From Caldifarciminota bacterium (GTDB taxonomy: Bacteria; Hydrothermota; Tepidihabitantia; Tepidihabitantales; Tepidihabitantaceae): a DNA stretch of 8,661 nucleotides. A model generated the notes under the pieces. That model made no database searches, was not told the DNA's origin, and worked only from the letters and a program-made list of their open reading frames with translations. The stretch covers positions 1 through 8,661 of the forward strand of contig DSBX01000007.1 of assembly GCA_011049385.1 (NCBI GenBank), in the 5' to 3' direction. Shown here in pieces: positions 5,655-8,661 of the stretch; position 1 is the first letter of the stretch; the number at the start of each line of letters is the position of its first letter. The position numbers and the translations under genes are program-made.

Positions 5655-6665
5655 ATGACCGGCGAGGCGAACGGAACCGGCCGCTGGGGCGGCGACGTCG
5701 AGGCCGCGCGCCGGCTCGGCGAGGCGCGCCGGCGCATCGAAAGCGAAATCGGCAAGGTCATCATCGGCCAGCAGGCGGTCATCGAGCAGACGCTCATCTG
5801 CCTGCTGGCCCACGGCCACGGCCTGCTGGTCGGCGTGCCCGGTCTCGCCAAGACCCTGCTCATCAACACCATCGCCCGGGTGCTCGAACTCTCCTTCAAC
5901 CGGGTGCAGTTCACGCCCGACCTGATGCCCTCGGACATCACCGGCACCGAGATCATTGACGAGGACGAAGAGACCCGGCGGCGCTGCTTCCGCTTCGTTC
6001 CCGGCCCGGTCTTCGCCAATGTCATCCTCGCCGACGAGATAAACCGCACCCCGCCCAAGACCCAGGCCGCCCTGCTTCAGGCCATGCAGGAGTACAAGGT
6101 CACCGTCTCGGGCCGGACCTACGACCTGCTTGCCCCCTTCTTCGTGCTCGCCACCCAGAACCCGATCGAACTCGAAGGCACCTATCCCCTGCCCGAGGCC
6201 CAGCTCGACCGCTTCATGTTCTCGATTCACGTCGGCTACCCCTCGCTCGACGAGGAACGGGAAATCGTCAAGAGCACGACCTCCGCCTACGTGCCCGAAC
6301 TCACGCGGGTGCTCTCGGCCGAGGACATCGGCGCTCTCCAGGCGCTGGTGCGCCGGGTCCCGGTCGCCGACGAAGTGCTCGACTTCGCGGTCCGGCTCGC
6401 CTCCGCGACCCGGCCCGACTCACCCCACGCGCCCGAGTTCATCCGGAACTGGGTGAGCTGGGGCGCGGGGCCGCGGGCGTCCCAGTACCTCATCCTCGGC
6501 GCCAAAACCCGGGCCCTGCTCGACGGCCGCTACACGCCCTCGCTGGACGATGTCCGGGCCATCGCCCAGCCGGTGCTCCGCCACCGCATCGTCGCCAACT
6601 TCACCGCCGAGGCCGAGAACGTCCGCGCCCCGGATATCGTCGAGCGCCTGCTCAAGGAACTCTAG
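5655..6665 (+). CDS. MoxR-type AAA+ ATPase
   Basis: MoxR ATPases act as chaperone-like AAA+ machines that remodel or activate protein complexes, usually with von Willebrand factor A proteins. The 336-residue product shows VIIGQQAVIEQ (35-45), Walker A GVPGLAKT (60-67), the MoxR signature FTPDLMPSDITGTE (86-99), Walker B VILADEINR (123-131), sensor 1 ATQNP (166-170), the arginine-finger segment LDRFM (184-188) and a sensor-2-like GPRAS (272-276). Length is typical. ATG 5655 is preferred because a TGAGG (5642-5646) lies 8 nt before it; an in-frame ATG at 5625 would add ten residues unlike the family. It follows the aldolase/phosphatase by 63 nt with no terminator or clear promoter between. The usual DUF58 and VWA-domain partners are absent here, so its target cannot be read from context. 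Confidence 0.92.
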   Translation: MTGEANGTGRWGGDVEAARRLGEARRRIESEIGKVIIGQQAVIEQTLICLLAHGHGLLVGVPGLAKTLLINTIARVLELSFNRVQFTPDLMPSDITGTEIIDEDEETRRRCFRFVPGPVFANVILADEINRTPPKTQAALLQAMQEYKVTVSGRTYDLLAPFFVLATQNPIELEGTYPLPEAQLDRFMFSIHVGYPSLDEEREIVKSTTSAYVPELTRVLSAEDIGALQALVRRVPVADEVLDFAVRLASATRPDSPHAPEFIRNWVSWGAGPRASQYLILGAKTRALLDGRYTPSLDDVRAIAQPVLRHRIVANFTAEAENVRAPDIVERLLKEL

Positions 6666-6668
6666 CCC

Positions 6669-7220
6669 GTGCGCAGACCGCACTCCTGGCGGATACCGAT
6701 TTCCGCCCTCAGGCAGGGTCCGAACCGGCTCACTTTCGACCTGGACATCGCCGAAGTCGGCGGCGAAGAGCACGAAGTGGCCGAGAACCCGCTCTTCGAC
6801 CGGCTGGTCGGCCCGCTCAAGGTCGAACTCGACATCACCCGCACCGGCCGGCGCTTCCTCGTCAACGGCGTGGTCCGGTTCCGCGCCCGCCTTGCCTGCG
6901 CGGTCTGCGGCCGCGAGTTCGTCGGCGAATACGCCGAACCGCTCCAGACCGAGTTCCTGGGCGAGGGCGAGGTCCCGCCCCCCGACGGCAAAGTGCTGGC
7001 CGGCAAAGAAGTCGAGTACCTCCGGTTCAAGGATGAAGCACTCGACCTCGGCCCGCTCGTCCGCGACGCGGTCCACCTCGCCGTGCCGATTGCGCCCACC
7101 TGCCGGCCCGACTGCCGCGGCGCCTGCCCGACCTGCGGACAGGACCTGAACCAGGCAACCTGCGACTGCGCCAAACCGACCGAATCCCCCTTCGCCGGGC
7201 TCAAGAAGCTGGTCGAATAG
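6669..7220 (+). CDS. DUF177/YceD family protein
   Basis: This 183-residue protein belongs to the YceD/DUF177 family, which elsewhere is linked to 23S rRNA or large-subunit metabolism; its exact role is not settled. Support comes from the layout: an N-terminal beta-rich part (ISALRQGPNRLTFDLDI), a central CxxC (Cys77, Cys80), and a C-terminal Cys cluster Cys145, Cys149, Cys153, Cys156, Cys165, Cys167 in the family form CxxxCxGxCPxCGQDLN followed by CDC, probably binding zinc. The start is GTG (6669), 3 nt after the moxR stop, with AAGGA (6654-6658) ending 10 nt upstream. In many bacteria this gene is followed by rpmF and plsX. Here it is followed by a gap and mazG, and its partner upstream is the MoxR ATPase. 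Confidence 0.85.
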   Translation: MRRPHSWRIPISALRQGPNRLTFDLDIAEVGGEEHEVAENPLFDRLVGPLKVELDITRTGRRFLVNGVVRFRARLACAVCGREFVGEYAEPLQTEFLGEGEVPPPDGKVLAGKEVEYLRFKDEALDLGPLVRDAVHLAVPIAPTCRPDCRGACPTCGQDLNQATCDCAKPTESPFAGLKKLVE

Positions 7221-7236
7221 CCGGCCCGCCCCTCGG

Positions 7237-7335
7237 TGTGGATTGCCGGTGGATAACCCGGGGAGAAGACCCGGATAAGCCGGTGCCGAACCTGGGGCCA
7301 ACCGGTGTGCAGGCCGGTGGACAACAGGTGGGTAA
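7237..7335 (+). other. Cluster of DnaA-box-like 9-mers between the DUF177 gene and mazG
   Basis: Four same-strand 9-mers resemble the DnaA box TGTGGATAA/TGTGGACAA: TGTGGATTG (7237-7245), GGTGGATAA (7248-7256), GGTGGACAA (7316-7324) and GGTGGGTAA (7327-7335). A weaker CCCGGATAA lies at 7270-7278. They form two pairs, each spaced 11 bp start to start, about one helical turn. The second pair overlaps the -35 box and spacer of the mazG promoter. No AT-rich unwinding region or dnaA gene is seen, so an origin is not claimed. DnaA or another factor using this repeat could regulate mazG. Confidence 0.35.
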
Positions 7336-7346
7336 CCTGCTAGACT
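7318..7346 (+). promoter_or_regulatory. Promoter of mazG
   Basis: TGGACA (7318-7323), a 17-nt spacer and TAGACT (7341-7346, the same -10 as the FG-GAP gene) precede ATG 7352 by 5 nt. The predicted transcript starts at or next to the A of the start codon, which suggests a leaderless mRNA. Confidence 0.65.
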
Positions 7347-7351
7347 GCCGT

Positions 7352-8167
7352 ATGCTGGAATCCCCCTTCACGAATGCGCTGGACGAACTGGTCGAGGTCG
7401 TGCGCCGACTCCGGGCCGAATGCCCCTGGGACCGGGCCCAGACCGTCGAGACCACCCGGCCGCTGGTGCTCAATGAAGCTTACGAGCTCGACGAGGCGCT
7501 CGGCTCCGCCGACCCGGACGCGATGTCCGAAGAACTCGGCGACTACCTGTTCATGGGCCTGTTCCTTGCCGACACGCTCCGGACCGAACACGGCATCCGG
7601 CTCGAAGACGCGGTGCAGGGCATCATCGCCAAGCTCAAGCGCCGTCACCCGCACATCTACGGCGAAGCCGAGGTCCGCGACGCCGCCCACGTCCTCGAAC
7701 ACTGGGAGCGCATCAAGCAGGAAGAGAAGAAGACCCGCGAGTCCGTGCTCGACGGCCTGCCCCGGTCCCTGCCCGCGCTCAAGCAGGCCCACCTGATGCA
7801 GGAACGCTGTCGCCGGGTCGGCTTCGACTGGACCGACAAGGACGACGTGCTCGACAAGGTTGTCGAAGAAGTCGGCGAACTGCGCGAGGAACTCGCCCAC
7901 GCCGAGCCTGACAGGGCCCGGGTCAGCGACGAACTCGGCGACCTGCTCTTCGCGCTCGTCAACCTCGCCCGGCACCTCGAAGTGGACGCCGAGAGCGCGC
8001 TCCACGATGCCGCGGCCAAGTTCGGCCGCCGCTTCCGCGCGGTTGAACAGGACTTCCGCGGCCGGGGGCGCAAGCTCGAAGAGTCAACCCTCGCCGAGAT
8101 GGACAAGGTCTGGGACGAAGTCAAGCGCGCCTCGCCGACGCCCGGGCAAGCAGAGAGGCCCGGCTGA
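7352..8167 (+). CDS. mazG: Nucleoside triphosphate pyrophosphohydrolase MazG
   Basis: MazG hydrolyses nucleoside triphosphates to monophosphate and pyrophosphate, clearing damaged nucleotides; in E. coli it also counters MazF-linked (p)ppGpp accumulation. The 271-residue protein has the family's two tandem all-alpha MazG domains. Domain 1 carries CPWDRAQT (24-31), NEAYE (41-45) and EELGDYLF (60-67). Domain 2 carries VEEVGEL (171-177), DELGDLLF (193-200) and KFGRRFRAVE (223-232). The metal motif is EExxE...ExxD. In domain 1 the first Glu is Asn41, whereas domain 2 keeps the full set, in line with the C-terminal domain being the active one in E. coli MazG. ATG 7352 is chosen because the protein then begins as the family does and sits just after a -10 box; the longer reading from 7238 crosses the promoter. 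The stop lies in a terminator hairpin loop. Confidence 0.95.
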   Translation: MLESPFTNALDELVEVVRRLRAECPWDRAQTVETTRPLVLNEAYELDEALGSADPDAMSEELGDYLFMGLFLADTLRTEHGIRLEDAVQGIIAKLKRRHPHIYGEAEVRDAAHVLEHWERIKQEEKKTRESVLDGLPRSLPALKQAHLMQERCRRVGFDWTDKDDVLDKVVEEVGELREELAHAEPDRARVSDELGDLLFALVNLARHLEVDAESALHDAAAKFGRRFRAVEQDFRGRGRKLEESTLAEMDKVWDEVKRASPTPGQAERPG

Positions 8168-8178
8168 CGCCGGGCCTC
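8155..8178. terminator. Perfect 10-bp hairpin shared by mazG and tRNA-fMet
   Basis: GAGGCCCGGC (8155-8164) and GCCGGGCCTC (8169-8178) are exact reverse complements around a TGAC loop. The mazG stop codon TGA (8165-8167) is in the loop. The minus-strand tRNA gene ends at 8185, 6 nt away. No T-tract follows on either side, so it may act as a two-way terminator or as a 3'-end stabiliser for converging transcripts. Confidence 0.65.
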
Positions 8179-8184
8179 GATGAG

Positions 8185-8258
8185 TAGCGGGGGCTGGATT
8201 CGAACCAGCGACCTTGAGGTTATGAGCCTCACGAGCTACCAGGCTGCTCCACCCCGCA
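8185..8258 (-). tRNA. Initiator tRNA-Met (CAU anticodon)
   Basis: The 74-nt gene (without CCA) folds as a standard cloverleaf with anticodon CAT (8224-8222) in the loop CTCATAA. The D-arm from T8 to G26 appears identical to E. coli tRNA-fMet, including A11-U24, and the acceptor stem lacks a 1-72 pair (T1 at 8258 faces T72 at 8186), both marks of an initiator. The T-stem is GCTGG/CCAGC. The anticodon stem is TGAGG/CCTCA, giving A29-U41, G30-C40 and G31-C39 rather than the three G-C pairs usual in initiators. The discriminator is A. CCA is not encoded (CTC follows), unlike selC, so it must be added by the nucleotidyltransferase. An elongator tRNA-Met is a poor match because of the D-arm and 1-72 mismatch. 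Confidence 0.93.
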
Positions 8259-8270
8259 GTTAACGACAGG

Positions 8271-8299
8271 ACTGTACCCGAGAAAACCGGCCCAGTCAA
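8271..8299 (-). promoter_or_regulatory. Promoter of tRNA-fMet
   Basis: On the minus strand TTGACT (8299-8294), a 17-nt spacer and TACAGT (8276-8271) predict a start near 8264, about 6 nt before the mature tRNA 5' end at 8258. Confidence 0.75.
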
Positions 8300-8303
8300 G
8301 CCG

Positions 8304-8322
8304 TTTGGCCCGCAGGCCCAAA
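8304..8322. other. Imperfect inverted repeat between divergent promoters
   Basis: TTTGGCC (8304-8310) and GGCCCAAA (8315-8322) pair with one bulged base around CGCA. The site lies between the -35 boxes of the tRNA-fMet promoter and the radical SAM gene promoter. It could be an operator; no evidence beyond the symmetry. Confidence 0.25.
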
Positions 8323-8338
8323 TCCGCCCGCCCCGGGT

Positions 8339-8366
8339 TTGACTGACGGCCGCAACCGCCTAGGAT
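8339..8366 (+). promoter_or_regulatory. Promoter of the radical SAM gene
   Basis: TTGACT (8339-8344), a 16-nt spacer and TAGGAT (8361-8366) are followed after 6 nt by GTG 8373. The predicted transcription start coincides with the start codon, another probable leaderless mRNA. Confidence 0.7.
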
Positions 8367-8372
8367 GATGAC

Positions 8373-8661
8373 GTGCGCATCGTCGGTCTGACCCCGACCT
8401 CGCTCGTGGACTGGGACGGCCACGTCGTCTCGGTGCTGTTCCTCGGCGGCTGTAACCTGCGCTGTCCGTTCTGCTACAACGGCGACCTCGCCCGCGACGA
8501 CCCCGGCCTTGAAGAACTGACCTGGGCGCAGGTCGAGCCGGTGCTCTCCCGCCGGCCGGGTTTTCTCGATGGCGTGGTCCTGCTCGGCGGCGAGCCGATG
8601 ATGCACCCGGAGGTGTTCGAGCTCTGCCGACGCATCAAGCGCCTCGGGCTGAAGGTGAAGG
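8373..8661 (+). CDS. Radical SAM activating enzyme, NrdG/PflA-like (partial, runs off right edge)
   Basis: Ninety-six codons of the N-terminal part are present. The reading frame opens with MRIVGLTPTSLVDWDGHVV, the usual start of the anaerobic ribonucleotide reductase activating-protein subfamily (compare LSLIDYPG). It has the radical SAM cluster motif CNLRCPFC (Cys-x3-Cys-x2-Cys, residues 28-35), which binds the 4Fe-4S cluster that cleaves S-adenosylmethionine, and the SAM-contact motif GGEP (72-75). The family makes a glycyl radical on anaerobic NTP reductase or pyruvate formate-lyase-like partners, so it fits an anaerobe. Substrate assignment is uncertain because related proteins with this N-terminus have other targets. 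GTG 8373 has no Shine-Dalgarno and lies 6 nt after a -10 box. The gene is incomplete only because the window ends. Confidence 0.85.
   Translation, partial: MRIVGLTPTSLVDWDGHVVSVLFLGGCNLRCPFCYNGDLARDDPGLEELTWAQVEPVLSRRPGFLDGVVLLGGEPMMHPEVFELCRRIKRLGLKVK

Noticed and set aside
7238..7351. 38-codon N-terminal extension of MazG
   Set aside because: It would run through the promoter and the repeated 9-mers; the family start matches ATG 7352.
7221..7351. Replication origin
   Set aside because: DnaA-box-like 9-mers are present, but there is no AT-rich unwinding region and no dnaA/dnaN/gyr neighbours. It is kept only as a possible regulatory cluster.
8165..8262. Recoding of the mazG UGA as selenocysteine, given selC nearby
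   Set aside because: The frame stays open to TAA 8260-8262 only because it crosses the antisense of tRNA-fMet. MazG is already full length, and the UGA lies in the loop of the hairpin, not just before a SECIS stem.
8168..8372. tRNA-fMet gene read as an elongator tRNA-Met or tRNA-Ile2 (CAU)
   Set aside because: The D-arm appears identical to that of E. coli tRNA-fMet and the 1-72 pair is missing, both initiator traits.

Overview
This window comes from a GC-rich bacterial chromosome. Bacterial origin is shown by sigma70-type promoters (TTGACN, a 16-17 nt spacer, then TAnnnT), a formylmethionine initiator tRNA, a bacterial-type selenocysteine tRNA, and TsaB, CoaX, BirA and MazG. Two features hint at a deep-branching or candidate-phylum lineage. 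One is an archaeal-type fructose-1,6-bisphosphate aldolase/phosphatase. The other is a secreted FG-GAP/VCBS-repeat protein ending in a FlgD/Por-like sorting domain, as is common in WOR-3-like and FCB-type genomes. The lineage is an inference and I hold it weakly.

Layout. Positions 1-156 hold a degenerate 12-bp tandem repeat. A near-consensus promoter (207-234) drives the selenocysteine tRNA gene selC (241-335), which ends at a UUCG-capped terminator (349-380). On the minus strand a tight four-gene unit runs from 4284 down to 384: FG-GAP protein, birA, coaX and tsaB, with gaps of 3 nt, 8 nt and a 1-nt stop/start overlap. On the plus strand, a back-to-back promoter drives the FBP aldolase/phosphatase (4437-5591), a MoxR-type AAA ATPase (5655-6665) and a DUF177/YceD protein (6669-7220). 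A 131-nt gap with repeated DnaA-box-like 9-mers and a promoter precedes mazG (7352-8167). mazG converges on an initiator tRNA-Met gene (8185-8258, minus) across a shared perfect hairpin. A radical SAM activase-like gene starts at 8373 and runs off the right edge.

How the genes work. Most are housekeeping: tRNA modification (TsaB, t6A), CoA synthesis (CoaX), biotin attachment (BirA), nucleotide-pool cleaning (MazG), gluconeogenesis (FBP aldolase/phosphatase), initiation of translation (tRNA-fMet) and UGA recoding (selC). No selenoprotein or other Sec-machinery gene is visible here.

The most interesting signals are regulatory and in the RNAs. Three protein genes (FG-GAP protein, mazG, radical SAM) start 5-7 nt after a good -10 box, which predicts leaderless mRNAs. 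The selC 5' end falls at its predicted transcription start. The initiator tRNA has a U1/U72 mismatch and an A29-U41 pair where three G-C pairs are usual. CoaX lacks the normally conserved Asp of its first phosphate-binding motif. I did not find a clear new multi-gene defence, mobile or biosynthetic system.
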